DNA of 13,493 nucleotides from CAYPCH01 sp964409165 (GTDB lineage: Bacteria > Bacillota > Clostridia > Acetivibrionales > Acetivibrionaceae). The stretch spans positions 1 through 13,493 of the forward strand of contig CAYPCH010000102.1 of assembly GCA_964409165.1 (NCBI GenBank), read 5' to 3'. Below, in pieces: positions 1 through 6,828 of the stretch; within the stretch, counting starts at the first letter, position 1; every line of letters starts with the position of its first letter. The position numbers and the translations under genes are program-made. The notes beneath the pieces are model-generated. The model saw only the letters and a list, made by a program, of their open reading frames with translations, did no database searches and was not told the DNA's origin.

Positions 1-3
1 TTA

Positions 4-45
4 ATTATACGTGAAGTCATATTAAAATATAACTTCACGTATAAT
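4..45 (-). terminator. Perfect 14-bp inverted repeat downstream of the immunity gene
   Basis: Positions 4-17 are the exact reverse complement of 32-45, with a 14-base AT-rich spacer. It lies about 30 bases past the stop of the minus-strand Imm1 gene, where a transcript end would be expected. The T tract on the minus side is short and the window ends three bases later, so it could instead be an operator or part of an element continuing outside the window. Confidence 0.4.
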
Positions 46-76
46 ATTGCTTTGATGTTCGTTCAAAACCCTGTTA

Positions 77-466
77 TTAATCTTCTTCCCAGTCAATAGT
101 ATCCGGAAGTTTGCCTGTTCTAAAAAACTTTTTCACTGCAAGAATCATAGCCCCAAAAATAATACAATTTCTCATTGAAACTTCGAATAAATAATCATTC
201 ATATAGTACTCCATAACATCTTCGCTATCTTGGTATTCTCCTACAGACGAATAATATGGAGGTTCATCATCAGCATTGTGATAATTTAAAAATACATATT
301 TATCAGATATGCCAATGTGCATAAATTCCCCCGTGGGACTTACTAGTATTATAATTTTATTTTGTTCTCCAAGGTTTTTTTGTATTTCTATTAAGTATCT
401 TTCTAATTCTTCCTCTGAATTTATATCAGCAATTTTTTGTTCTCCATCTTCAAGTTTCCACTTCAT
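77..466 (-). CDS. Imm1-family immunity protein, probable antidote to the adjacent deaminase
   Basis: Acidic 129-residue protein without signal peptide or membrane segment, so probably cytoplasmic. The pattern fits the Imm1 family of polymorphic-toxin immunity proteins: an early D-x-x-EEEL segment (residues 14-21), a strand ending in SPTGEF (43-48), a PPYYSSVGE block (69-77), and a C-terminal helix leading into FFRTGKLPDTIDW (114-126), whose TG-x-x-P-x-x-I-x-W pattern is typical of the family. Its ribosome binding site, AAGGAG, starts right after the toxin stop codon and leaves only 12 bases between the genes, so the pair is surely co-transcribed and probably translationally linked. Toxin first and immunity second is the usual order in polymorphic toxin loci. 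Binding to this particular deaminase is inferred from family and position. Other Imm1 proteins occur as lone immunity genes, but here the partner is present. Confidence 0.8.
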   Translation of the reverse strand: MKWKLEDGEQKIADINSEEELERYLIEIQKNLGEQNKIIILVSPTGEFMHIGISDKYVFLNYHNADDEPPYYSSVGEYQDSEDVMEYYMNDYLFEVSMRNCIIFGAMILAVKKFFRTGKLPDTIDWEED

Positions 467-478
467 AAAATCACTCCT

Positions 479-910
479 TTAATCCGGCAATCCAATAAAC
501 GTTTGTTTATACCCATTTGAGCCAATGACAGTCAATTTTGCTCCCTCTGGAAGCATATTTTGTAATACGTTTCGGCAACCTTTAGCTTTTCCATTTACAA
601 TATAATTACATGGTGGATTATTAATATACAATGTAGCCTCCGCAATATTGTTCATTCTCATAAGAGCTGAGGTATGTGCTTCAACATGAGTTTTTGTAAC
701 TATATCCATACCAGGTATTTTTACACCTTTATAATTTTTTGACGGACCATTAACTCCACTTACTAAACTAACATCCTCCATGCCTGTTACTACAAATATT
801 CCAGCTGTTTTTCCCCCTTCAAAAGATGGTAACTCTGAAAGCTTACTGGACGTAGTAACCTTTTTATCTTTCATTTCAACTTTTGGGATTCTTAATCTTT
901 CTCGATCCAC
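479..910 (-). CDS. Stand-alone SCP1.201/DddA-like cytidine deaminase toxin
   Basis: A 143-residue protein that is almost entirely one deaminase domain. The zinc and catalytic signature is visible: HVEAH (H75 ligand, E77 proton shuttle), then PPC (C101) and GC (C112). Around it are the family-typical ATLYINNPPC strand and LPEGAKLTV strand (120-128). SCP1.201-like deaminases include DddA, which converts cytosine to uracil in double-stranded DNA; the substrate here is inferred, not shown. The start is GTG, with AGGAAAGG nine bases upstream and an in-frame TAG six codons upstream, so no longer coding sequence joins it. Unlike secreted polymorphic toxins there is no signal peptide, LXG, WXG, RHS or pretoxin region: about 30 polar residues precede the domain. 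It sits downstream of ftsK but has its own promoter, and Imm1 follows. It may be a cytosolic toxin-antitoxin-like module, a C-terminal cassette detached from a larger toxin, or a remnant. No catalytic residue looks lost. Confidence 0.82.
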   Translation of the reverse strand: MDRERLRIPKVEMKDKKVTTSSKLSELPSFEGGKTAGIFVVTGMEDVSLVSGVNGPSKNYKGVKIPGMDIVTKTHVEAHTSALMRMNNIAEATLYINNPPCNYIVNGKAKGCRNVLQNMLPEGAKLTVIGSNGYKQTFIGLPD

Positions 911-961
911 TAAGCTACACCTTTCCTAAAACTTGATAATTAGATAGGTATTTACTTTTTT

Positions 962-990
962 ATACTATCATATCAAATTCTGTTTTTCAA
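962..990 (-). promoter_or_regulatory. Promoter of the deaminase-Imm1 operon
   Basis: On the minus strand TTGAAA (985-990) is followed after exactly 17 bases by TAGTAT (962-967), a good sigma-A match. The predicted start near 955 gives a leader of about 45 bases before the GTG codon, so the cassette need not depend on ftsK transcription. Confidence 0.6.
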
Positions 991-1007
991 TCGTAAAATC
1001 TAAAAAT

Positions 1008-1037
1008 AACCTGCACAAGCTATACTTTTTCAAGGTT
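1008..1037 (-). terminator. Weak candidate terminator after ftsK
   Basis: On the minus strand AACCT and AGGTT can pair around a 20-base loop and are followed by ATTTTT. The stem is only 5 bp, so this is a weak call. It lies between the ftsK stop and the deaminase promoter. Confidence 0.25.
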
Positions 1038-1081
1038 TTAGTATTCATATCAAAAAATTTGAGCAAAAAGACTGGTTGACT

Positions 1082-3547
1082 TTATGTGTTCAACTCTTCC
1101 CACTCCTGCTTGGTTATCAGAATCTGCCGTGGTTTGCTACTCCCATCCGGTGCGCTAACCACTCCCCAGGACTCCATTTGGTCTAAAATTCTGGCAGCAC
1201 GGGAATACCCTACTCTTAATTTTCGCTGTATCAATGATGCTGAAGCCTGTCCTAATTCCAGAACCATTTCAATAGCTTGCGAAAGCAGTTCGTCATCTTC
1301 ATCTGCATCGGGCTTTTGTGGTTCAGCCGTCTGGCTGTCTATTTTATGCAGTATCTCTTCATCATACTCCGCACTCTGCAACGACTTGATGTGTGTTACA
1401 ATATCATCCACTTCCTTATCGGAAATAAAGCTTCCCTGTACCCTTAAGGGTTTTGGTCGGCCTAACGGATAAAACAGCATATCCCCCCTGCCAAGAAGTT
1501 TTTCCGCTCCAGCCATATCCAGTATGGTTCTTGAGTCAATCTGCGAAGAAACAGCAAATGAAATCCTCGAAGGTATATTTGCTTTTATCACACCGGTGAT
1601 TACATTAACAGAAGGTCTCTGTGTCGCAATGACCAAATGCATACCTGCAGCCCTTGCCATTTGTGCCAACCGACAAATGGAATCCTCCACCTCATTAGGA
1701 GCTACCATCATCAAATCTGCAAGCTCATCAATAATTATAACTATATGGGGTAACGGTTCTCCTTCGCCCTTTCTTCTTATCACTGCATTATATCCGCTTA
1801 AATCCCTGACATTGTTTTCTGCAAAAAGACGATAACGATTTGTCATTTCAATTACTGCCCATGTTAGAGCACCAGATGCCTTTTTCGGGTCAGTAACAAC
1901 AGGAATCAAAAGATGGGGAATGCCATTATAAATGCCAAGTTCAACCACTTTCGGATCTACCATAAGAAGACGCACTTCCTTTGGTGACGCTTTATATAAA
2001 ATACTGACAATAAGCGTATTTATACATACGCTTTTCCCGGAGCCGGTAGCACCTGCGATTAGGAGGTGTGGCATCTTTGAAATGTCAGCCACCACAACAT
2101 TTCCTGCAATATCCTTTCCCACAGCAAAGGCCAATTTAGAAGGATAAGTCTTAAACGTCGGCGACTCAATAACATCCCGAAGTAAAACAGGCACATTTTT
2201 CTTATTGGGTATTTCAATTCCGACTGCTGCTTTTCCGGGAATAGGTGCTTCTATCCTTACACCTGTAGCCGCAAGATTCAGCGCAATATCATCTGCCAAA
2301 TTTATGATTTTGCTGACCTTAACCCCTGGATTGGGCTGAAGCTCATAGCGGGTAACTGTAGGACCCTTGCTCACATTTATAACTTTGGCACCGACACCAA
2401 AACTTGCCAATGTATCTATCAGTTTGGATGATGTATATTCGATATACGCCTCTGTTTCTTCGTTATAATCCAGTATTTCATTTTTTCTGAGCAAATCAAC
2501 CGGGGGTTCGTATTTGGTCATATCCAATAGCTTTTTTTCTTCAAATTTCTTTTTGCTATCCCCATTATGTATTTGGTCAGGGGATTCTATCCTCTTTTCC
2601 TGATTTGCCAAACCAGGTAACGGTTTTATTGGTCGATTCAATTCTTCTTTTGCAAAATCGGTATCTTCATCCTCAACATTACATATATCAAGGTTATCTT
2701 CATTTTCAAGTTCTTCCTTCAATGTCTCCATCGGCTTATTACAATTCATATGCGAATCCTGCATAATTTTTTCTATGCCTTCTTCCAGAGACTCGCCTAT
2801 GTTTTTTTTCATAGTCTCGTCGACAGTTTCTTCCATAGTTTCTTCCACAGCCTCTTCCATAGACTTATTGATAGTATTTTCTGTGGCTCTACCTATGGCT
2901 TTATCTTCAGGTATTTCCTTAGTTTCCACCAGTTCAGCTTTTGCATGTTCAGAATCCGGCATATTAGCCTCTGAAAGTTCAATTTTCTTCTCTTTCTCGG
3001 TCTCTGCCTTTTGTTCTTCTTTTGGTCGGATAGGTTCAAAAGGAGAACGGTATGGTACAAATTTCCTATCCCCAGCCAAACCACTCTTATTTGAGTCATT
3101 TGCAAAACTATGCCCAGAATTAAAAGAGTTTGAGTTTTTTGTGTTTTTATCGTGTTGGTTGTTTGAGGAAGTTGTAGATTTCTGCTTCCTGCTACCGTCT
3201 GAAATCTCCCAGTTGAAATTCTTTGCCTCCATTTTTATTAGTCCATCTAACTCCCCTGATTCAACATACCTTCGGCTATTTTTCACATCTTTATGTGTTT
3301 GCTTTAAATGCTTGCTTTTCTTCTTAAGTTTTCGACTTGGATTGTTCATAAGAAAATAACATATTGAAAAATATGCTATTATTTCTAAAGAGGCAAAAAT
3401 AGCAAATTTTACCCACGAACCCCAAGTAAGATACAGCAAAAGCGATATAACAACACCTTGAAAAATAAAGAAATTACGATTTATCCTGATGCTGTTCTTT
3501 TTTCCCTTTGAACGCTTTTCCATTAATATATGCATACCCTTCTTCAT
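1082..3547 (-). CDS. ftsK: FtsK/SpoIIIE-type DNA translocase
   Basis: An 821-residue ATP-driven double-stranded DNA pump acting at the division or sporulation septum. Residues 27-68 form two hydrophobic segments, fewer than the four usual in SpoIIIE/FtsK. Residues 70-340 are a charged linker, including glutamate-rich short repeats at 229-262. The motor follows: alpha/beta region from about 343, Walker A GATGSGKS at 499-506, Walker B with DE at 607-608, and the ATQRPS segment at 641-646. The last 70 residues (752-815) are the winged-helix gamma domain that reads KOPS/SRS-type polarity sequences, with the typical LIQRKLRVGYSRAARILDQ segment. The start is uncertain: no ribosome binding site precedes the first ATG, and the ATG at codon 9 (3523) has AGAAGGG at a rather long 13 bases. 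The rhomboid gene lies 126 bases upstream on the same strand. Whether it serves division (FtsK/SftA) or sporulation (SpoIIIE) cannot be decided from sequence alone. Confidence 0.93.
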   Translation of the reverse strand: MKKGMHILMEKRSKGKKNSIRINRNFFIFQGVVISLLLYLTWGSWVKFAIFASLEIIAYFSICYFLMNNPSRKLKKKSKHLKQTHKDVKNSRRYVESGELDGLIKMEAKNFNWEISDGSRKQKSTTSSNNQHDKNTKNSNSFNSGHSFANDSNKSGLAGDRKFVPYRSPFEPIRPKEEQKAETEKEKKIELSEANMPDSEHAKAELVETKEIPEDKAIGRATENTINKSMEEAVEETMEETVDETMKKNIGESLEEGIEKIMQDSHMNCNKPMETLKEELENEDNLDICNVEDEDTDFAKEELNRPIKPLPGLANQEKRIESPDQIHNGDSKKKFEEKKLLDMTKYEPPVDLLRKNEILDYNEETEAYIEYTSSKLIDTLASFGVGAKVINVSKGPTVTRYELQPNPGVKVSKIINLADDIALNLAATGVRIEAPIPGKAAVGIEIPNKKNVPVLLRDVIESPTFKTYPSKLAFAVGKDIAGNVVVADISKMPHLLIAGATGSGKSVCINTLIVSILYKASPKEVRLLMVDPKVVELGIYNGIPHLLIPVVTDPKKASGALTWAVIEMTNRYRLFAENNVRDLSGYNAVIRRKGEGEPLPHIVIIIDELADLMMVAPNEVEDSICRLAQMARAAGMHLVIATQRPSVNVITGVIKANIPSRISFAVSSQIDSRTILDMAGAEKLLGRGDMLFYPLGRPKPLRVQGSFISDKEVDDIVTHIKSLQSAEYDEEILHKIDSQTAEPQKPDADEDDELLSQAIEMVLELGQASASLIQRKLRVGYSRAARILDQMESWGVVSAPDGSSKPRQILITKQEWEELNT

Positions 3548-3574
3548 TAGAATTACTATTCAATTTATTAATAT

Positions 3575-3603
3575 ATCATATTTTCGACAATTTTTGTACT
3601 TAA
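3575..3603 (-). promoter_or_regulatory. Possible weak promoter of ftsK
   Basis: TTAAGT (3598-3603) and TATGAT (3575-3580) are separated by 17 bases on the minus strand, in the 126-base gap between the rhomboid gene and ftsK. The -10 is good and the -35 is poor. The region is AT-rich, so a chance match is possible. Confidence 0.3.
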
Positions 3604-3673
3604 CTTAACTTTGGTACTTTGGTATAACTTGGCGCCATATATAGCTAAGTCAAAGGTCACCGACAGAAACATC

Positions 3674-5248
3674 TTACTTTGCCAAATCAATTGCTTTTAT
3701 CATTCCGTCAATTACTTCATCAATTGCAGCATCAATGGTATATTCTGAACTCTGATCTTTAGCTCTGAGAAGCTGTTGTTTTGAAACATCATACTGCCCC
3801 ATCTCAAAATAAATAGCACCCAATAAGTAATATCCCAGTTTAGGTTCAATTTCACGAAGCTCTTGCGCATGCTCTAATGCTTCACCCATCTTGTTAATAT
3901 TAACTTCTGCGTGTATCAACCTCCAATACACATTTACTGCAATATTTTTGTCCGGCTTTTGAAACAATATTTTCTCTGCGGTTTCTTCAACTTTAGCCCA
4001 GTCAGACGCCTTTGCATATTGCTCTAAAACCCTTTCAGTTCTCAAAATATTGGAATGTCTGTTATTGAAGCCATAAAAAATCCCTCCAAATGCCAAAGCA
4101 ACAGTAAGAACAATGTATAAAGCTCTGTTTAAATACCAGCGCGGCGACGTATTCATTGTTGCTTTTACAGCTCCTGCAGCTAAAAAGCCCCCGATGAGAC
4201 CTCCTATATGCCCAAAATTATCTATACCTGAATTTGAAAATCCATATACCAGATTAATTACCAAAACAGACAATATGCTCGTTCCAAAATATTTTCTAAA
4301 TACTTTGGGTTTTTCAAGACCAAAATAAAGAATTGACCCCAGCAGGCCAAATATTGCTCCGGATGCTCCGGCTGAACTGGTCTGTGAAAACATAAAGCTC
4401 ATGATACTTCCAAAAATACCGGCTATAAAGTAAATTGCTATAAACTTAACATGCCCATATATTCTTTCAACAGTAACACCGACAACATAAAGAGAATAGC
4501 TGTTCAGAGCAAGGTGCATAATACCGAAGTGAAAGAAAACAGGAGTTACGAATCTCCAGTACTCTCCGGTTAAAATATTATAGTTAATTTTTGCTCCAAG
4601 TCTAATCTGCAATTCATCTACATTAATACCTGTTTTTAGTGAATAGATATTGGCTGCTATCCAGACTAAAATGTTAATCGCTATAATACCGAATGTAATA
4701 TTAGGCTTCTTTGCTTTAAACTCAATCTTGTATTCCTCTTGCCTTATTCGTATAGTTTCTTTAATCTCTTCGTAGGATACATTATTGTATATACCCGACT
4801 GAAACATAGTTTCAATGGTTTTGTCCAGCCCGAGAATTTCAGATGGTGATTTTAAATATTTTTTCAATTCTTTTTTATCAATATTTACACTCATACATTC
4901 TAAAAGCCGTCGGTCGGACACTTCATTTATCTGATTTGAATCAATTAAATCCGTCTTGGTTGGATCGGGTTCTGCAGAAAAAACATAAATCTGTGCAATA
5001 TAGTTAATTTCAAAAGAATCTGGATTCTCCAATTTGCCTTTTGTCTCCTGAAAATGCCTCTCAATTGCCTCAGCAGTCAAAACATCTCCATCTATCAATT
5101 CGAGAAGTGCAAAACCTCCTGCCCTCTTTTTTACAAGAATTTTTATTTCATTCCCATAATGTATTTCACCATTTTCATCAGTTATAGGAGAATAATCAAC
5201 ATCAACTAATAAATTCTTATATAATGTTTCAATAAACGCTTTGTTCAT
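3674..5248 (-). CDS. GluP-like rhomboid intramembrane serine protease with C-terminal TPR-like repeats
   Basis: A 524-residue integral membrane protease. The start was placed at the ATG at 5248 because AGGAGGC lies six bases upstream; an upstream extension of 40 codons is open but overlaps the promoter. Order of parts: a cytoplasmic N-terminal domain (about 1-180), the rhomboid core (about 185-380), and a C-terminal helical region (about 400-515) with TPR-like repeats such as YYLLGAIYFEMGQY. Rhomboid signatures are complete: WRFVTPVFFH at 231-240, H245-x3-N249, catalytic serine in GASGAIFG (S296), and the general-base histidine in FGHIGG (H347). This layout matches Bacillus GluP (YqgP), about 507 residues, which cleaves membrane proteins and takes part in membrane protein quality control. 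Substrates here are unknown. The gene has its own promoter and is followed by ftsK. Confidence 0.9.
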   Translation of the reverse strand: MNKAFIETLYKNLLVDVDYSPITDENGEIHYGNEIKILVKKRAGGFALLELIDGDVLTAEAIERHFQETKGKLENPDSFEINYIAQIYVFSAEPDPTKTDLIDSNQINEVSDRRLLECMSVNIDKKELKKYLKSPSEILGLDKTIETMFQSGIYNNVSYEEIKETIRIRQEEYKIEFKAKKPNITFGIIAINILVWIAANIYSLKTGINVDELQIRLGAKINYNILTGEYWRFVTPVFFHFGIMHLALNSYSLYVVGVTVERIYGHVKFIAIYFIAGIFGSIMSFMFSQTSSAGASGAIFGLLGSILYFGLEKPKVFRKYFGTSILSVLVINLVYGFSNSGIDNFGHIGGLIGGFLAAGAVKATMNTSPRWYLNRALYIVLTVALAFGGIFYGFNNRHSNILRTERVLEQYAKASDWAKVEETAEKILFQKPDKNIAVNVYWRLIHAEVNINKMGEALEHAQELREIEPKLGYYLLGAIYFEMGQYDVSKQQLLRAKDQSSEYTIDAAIDEVIDGMIKAIDLAK

Positions 5249-5340
5249 GATAAAGCCTCCTGAATCTGCCTTTTTATCCATAAAACAAAAGTGCCATATT
5301 GAGCGTAATAAAGATTTACACAGCACTTTAACTTCCTTAT

Positions 5341-5368
5341 ATAATATCACGAAAATAATACTTTTCAA
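5341..5368 (-). promoter_or_regulatory. Promoter of the rhomboid gene
   Basis: On the minus strand TTGAAA (5363-5368) and TATTAT (5341-5346) are 16 bases apart. The predicted start near 5334 gives a leader of about 86 bases before the ATG at 5248. This supports the shorter reading of the protein, because the longer open frame begins inside the -35 box. Confidence 0.6.
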
Positions 5369-5442
5369 AATTATTCAATGTGCAATCATTTTTGTTTCCT
5401 CATAAAAACGCATAAATACAGTTGTTATCAAATAACATCGAG

Positions 5443-5531
5443 CACCCATCAAGGGCAATCAATTTTGCCTCTTTCATTTCACTCCAAGAGACCTAAATAA
5501 AAAACTTCGGACATCGAGTCCCTTGTTTTTT
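5443..5531 (-). repeat. Solo, diverged copy of the 65-bp structured repeat
   Basis: The block 5467-5504 matches the units of the 11948-12282 array at about 36 of 38 positions, including the stem GCCTCTT (5467-5473) / AAGAGAC (5486-5492) and its 12-base loop. On one side is a hairpin at 5499-5531 with GGAC/GTCC around loop ATCGA, flanked by A6C and GT6. On the other is a weaker CCC-ATCAA-GGG hairpin at 5445-5455. The outer stems differ in sequence from the array while the loop is kept. It lies between the tRNA-Pro terminator and the rhomboid promoter. Which strand is functional is inferred; minus is favoured by wobble pairs. Confidence 0.75.
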
Positions 5532-5559
5532 ACCGGATTTCCTTTCAGGAAATGGCTCT

Positions 5560-5609
5560 AAAAAAACTGATACCGCAGAAAGATATATTGTATCAATCTG
5601 CGGTATCAG
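5560..5609 (-). terminator. Rho-independent terminator of tRNA-Pro
   Basis: A perfect 12-bp stem (5598-5609 with 5567-5578) encloses a 19-base AT-rich loop and is followed on the minus strand by seven T residues. It begins four bases after the encoded CCA end of the tRNA. Confidence 0.9.
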
Positions 5610-5612
5610 TCT

Positions 5613-5688
5613 TGGTCGGGGTGAGAGGACTTGAACCCCCGGCCCCATGGTCCCAAACCACGTGCGCTACCAACTGCGCTACACCCCG
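5613..5688 (-). tRNA. tRNA-Pro (anticodon UGG)
   Basis: A 76-base cloverleaf on the minus strand, with the 3' CCA encoded (5613-5615). The acceptor stem is CGGGGTG/CACCCCG with discriminator A. The D-arm region reads GTAGCGCAGTTGGTAGCGC. The anticodon stem CGTGG/CCATG (with one wobble) holds loop TTTGGGA, anticodon TGG. The T arm contains GGTTCAAGTCC. UGG can read all four proline codons. It has its own promoter and terminator, so it is a single-gene unit. Confidence 0.97.
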
Positions 5689-5711
5689 ATTTCTTTTAAG
5701 CGACAAAAAAT

Positions 5712-5740
5712 ATTTTACTACATCGGTAATGCTAATTCAA
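5712..5740 (-). promoter_or_regulatory. Promoter of tRNA-Pro
   Basis: TTGAAT (5735-5740) and TAAAAT (5712-5717) are 17 bases apart on the minus strand. Transcription would begin near 5705, about 17 bases before the mature tRNA 5' end. Confidence 0.6.
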
Positions 5741-5859
5741 TTCTACTTATGTTCAAATTTGCAATTTGCATTATCTCTTCTCTTGTTTTCTCAATTTAAC
5801 TCTACATTTCGCACCCTGCCACCATAATGCCAGTCCAGTTATTGTAACAGAATGTTAAC

Positions 5860-5888
5860 TTGATAGAACAAATTATATATTTTATAAT
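5860..5888 (+). promoter_or_regulatory. Strong promoter of the TtcA-like gene
   Basis: TTGATA (5860-5865) and TATAAT (5883-5888) are 17 bases apart, close to the sigma-A consensus. The longest open frame of the downstream gene begins at the TTG of this -35 box, so that start cannot be on the transcript. The real start must lie beyond about 5895. Confidence 0.75.
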
Positions 5889-5952
5889 TAACCTGTATAG
5901 CTGTATTTGTTTATGTAAACCAATTGCAATCTGGGAAAATGAGGTGTTAGTA

Positions 5953-6657
5953 ATAAAAAGATTATTGGGACAAATCAGAAATGCCATACAGGATTATAAC
6001 ATGATACAGGACGGTGACAGGATAGCTGTCGGCGTATCAGGAGGCAAAGACAGCCTTGCACTCCTTACTGCATTAAAACAGATTCAGAATTTCCTTCCAA
6101 GGAAATTTGAGCTTGAAGCAGTTACTCTGACTATGGGAATAGGCGAATTTGACCTGACGCCAGTTAAAGAGCACTGCCGTAAAATTGGTGTTAACTACAC
6201 CATAGAAGAAACAGTTATAGGCAATATTATTTTTGAGGCAAGAGAGGAAAAGAATCCATGCTCCCTTTGTGCCAACCTTAGACGTGGTGCTCTTAACAAT
6301 GTGGCAAAAAGCCTCGGCTGTAACAAGGTTGCCCTCGCTCACCACAGGGATGATATGATTGAAACGTTCCTGCTGAGCACATTTTATGAAGGAAGGTTGC
6401 ATACTTTCTCTCCGGTAACATACCTAAAGCGAAAAGACCTTTATCTTATAAGGCCGCTTATATACATCGAAGAGAAAATGATAAAACAATTTATAAAAAA
6501 AAATAATATAACAACCATATCCAGCCCCTGCCACATAAACGGCAAAACCAAGAGGCAATATATAAAGGAATTGCTGAAAGATTTGCACAAGGAAAACAGG
6601 GATATTAAAAACAACATTTTCGGTTCCGTAAAGCGCTCCGGAATTGACGACTGGTAA
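5953..6657 (+). CDS. ttcA: TtcA-family PP-loop ATPase, tRNA 2-thiolation enzyme
   Basis: About 234 residues. TtcA enzymes adenylate C32 of certain tRNAs with ATP and replace the oxygen with sulfur, using a [4Fe-4S] cluster. Counting from codon 5953, the PP-loop SGGKDS is at 29-34, the CxxC pair at C103/C106 and a third cysteine at C193 (SSPCH), matching the three cluster-binding cysteines of TtcA. The opening KRLLGQIRNAIQDYNMI is the normal N-terminus of the family, but the codon at its methionine position is ATA. A strong GAGGTG (5941-5946) stands six bases before that ATA. The only nearby ordinary in-frame start is GTG at 5944, inside GAGGTG, with a poorer GGGA upstream; it would add three residues. 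The exact tRNA target in this organism is inferred from the family. It is transcribed alone from a strong promoter. Confidence 0.85.
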   Translation: MKRLLGQIRNAIQDYNMIQDGDRIAVGVSGGKDSLALLTALKQIQNFLPRKFELEAVTLTMGIGEFDLTPVKEHCRKIGVNYTIEETVIGNIIFEAREEKNPCSLCANLRRGALNNVAKSLGCNKVALAHHRDDMIETFLLSTFYEGRLHTFSPVTYLKRKDLYLIRPLIYIEEKMIKQFIKKNNITTISSPCHINGKTKRQYIKELLKDLHKENRDIKNNIFGSVKRSGIDDW

Positions 6658-6681
6658 TTTTCCCAGCCGGAATAAAAACGA

Positions 6682-6696
6682 AATTTGTTACAAATT
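6682..6696. promoter_or_regulatory. Short palindrome upstream of the glycosidase gene
   Basis: AATTTGT and ACAAATT flank a single T. It could be an operator or a chance AT-rich dyad. No clear promoter was found beside it. Confidence 0.2.
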
Positions 6697-6724
6697 ACAT
6701 CAACTAAGGAATGTCTGAAATATT

Positions 6725-6789
6725 ACTTCCACTTTTCACGGGGCCTACTTAGCATCAAATAAGGCTTGTAGTGAAATAGTAGTGGAAGT
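6725..6789 (+). repeat. Large imperfect hairpin in the leader of the glycosidase gene
   Basis: Outer arms ACTTCCACT (6725-6733) and AGTGGAAGT (6781-6789) pair perfectly. Next TTTCAC (6734-6739) pairs with GTGAAA (6771-6776), leaving a 4-base bulge, TAGT, on the 3' side only. An inner GCCT/AGGC (6743-6746 with 6762-6765) can also form. There is no T run after it, so it is not an obvious terminator. It ends 25 bases before the ribosome binding site at 6815. It may be a leader regulatory structure or a small palindromic mobile element. Confidence 0.6.
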
Positions 6790-6828
6790 TATATCTTCAG
6801 CGTCCCTAATCTCCAAGGAGGAAGGATT

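Noticed and set aside
2775..3359. 194-codon plus-strand open frame opposite ftsK
   Set aside because: It is the antisense of the glutamate-rich linker, giving a low-complexity serine/phenylalanine-rich product, with no ribosome binding site or recognisable domain.
5249..5368. 40-residue N-terminal extension of the rhomboid protein
   Set aside because: It starts in the -35 region of the promoter, while the internal ATG at 5248 has a near-perfect ribosome binding site.
5537..5553. 7-bp hairpin ATTTCCT/AGGAAAT near the solo repeat
   Set aside because: Short and AT-rich, with no T tract or repetition elsewhere; probably chance.
5552..5827. 91-codon plus-strand open frame containing GVRGLEPPAPW
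   Set aside because: It reads through the antisense of tRNA-Pro and its terminator; such GLEPP-type peptides are a classic false call from tRNA antisense.
5860..5952. N-terminal extension of the TtcA-like protein starting at TTG 5860
   Set aside because: The TTG is the -35 box of a strong promoter, so these codons up to about 5895 are not transcribed, and the extension does not fit the family.
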